The notes below the pieces were generated by a model. The model was not told the origin of the DNA and did not search any database. It worked only from the letters and a program-made list of their open reading frames with translations. Shown piece after piece: positions 63,760-64,000 of a stretch of 64,000 bases of DNA. The position numbers and the translations under genes are program-made. Source of the DNA: Cranoglanis bouderius. Taxonomy: Eukaryota > Chordata > Actinopteri > Siluriformes > Cranoglanididae. The stretch covers positions 3,576,950 through 3,640,949 of the forward strand of contig CM042547.1 in the NCBI GenBank assembly GCA_023630585.1, given 5' to 3'. The stretch's first letter is position 1, and each line of letters starts with the position of its first letter.

Positions 63760-64000
63760 CTAAATAAGAACAGGTTAATAGGGTGTGAAGAATTCTGCTG
63801 TAATTCAGTCAGCACTGGGCTGCCTGCTGCCATTAAATTAATAATCAACAACATTTCTGTATGGGGAAAGTTTTATAATTATTGCCTCCTCGAAAGACTG
63901 GCGCCTCCACCATCAAAAACCAACACTGCCACCTGATGAGCTATACGCACCTAATATTTTCATGAAAAAAAATTAAAAAGGAAAGTTTCAAAGCTGTCAG

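Overview
This 64 kb window comes from a bony fish. The protein-coding exons are vertebrate and have GT-AG introns. Between them lie typical teleost repeats: several Tc1-like transposons, L2 and RTE retrotransposons, tRNA-derived SINE-like repeats and long (TA)n or (CA)n arrays. The 3' end of the L2 family here (a 'TTTATTTGTATAGCGCTTTTAACAATGG'-type tail, split by position in the entries) is very common in catfish and related ostariophysans. A catfish-like species is an inference, not proven.

Positions 1-39573 (plus strand) hold a cytochrome P450 family 2 (CYP2) cluster. A block of about 19.5 kb is present twice in tandem: 1-13566 and 19511-33059 match almost base for base. Each block contains: a Tc1 fragment and a decayed reverse transcriptase; a broken piece of a CYP2 gene (exons 1-2); a short non-autonomous LTR element with a repetitive 208-codon ORF; a complete nine-exon CYP2 gene ('gene A'); and exons 1-3 of a second CYP2 gene ('gene B'). 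Only the second block runs on into gene B exons 4-9. The cluster therefore reads gene A1 (two one-base frameshifts), gene B1 (truncated), gene A2 (intact, 492 aa) and gene B2 (intact, 492 aa). Between the blocks (13567-19510) lie a decayed L2 element, a dead Tc1 transposon and fragments.

Positions 39574-44543 are the tail-to-tail intergenic region. It contains an almost complete Tc1 element with long terminal inverted repeats and a 360-bp composite microsatellite.

Positions 44544-63759 (minus strand) hold twenty consecutive exons of HOOK1, a dynein/cargo adaptor of endosomes, running to the stop codon. Its first one or two exons lie beyond base 64000. The introns carry a Tc1 pierced by an RTE retrotransposon, a second Tc1 element and a MITE-like repeat. 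CYP2J2 and HOOK1 are also neighbours in human, so the fish CYP2 genes occupy the position of the CYP2J locus. The P450s are expected to be ER-bound monooxygenases of lipids or xenobiotics. HOOK1 is unrelated in function and only linked by synteny.

No previously undescribed multi-gene system was recognised. The points most worth a second look are: the fresh tandem duplication with its breakpoint at a solo LTR; the loss of the conserved helix-C arginine in gene B; the GC donor site in gene A; the repetitive ORF of the LTR element; and a pair of inverted RTE copies that bracket the 3' ends of gene B2 and HOOK1.
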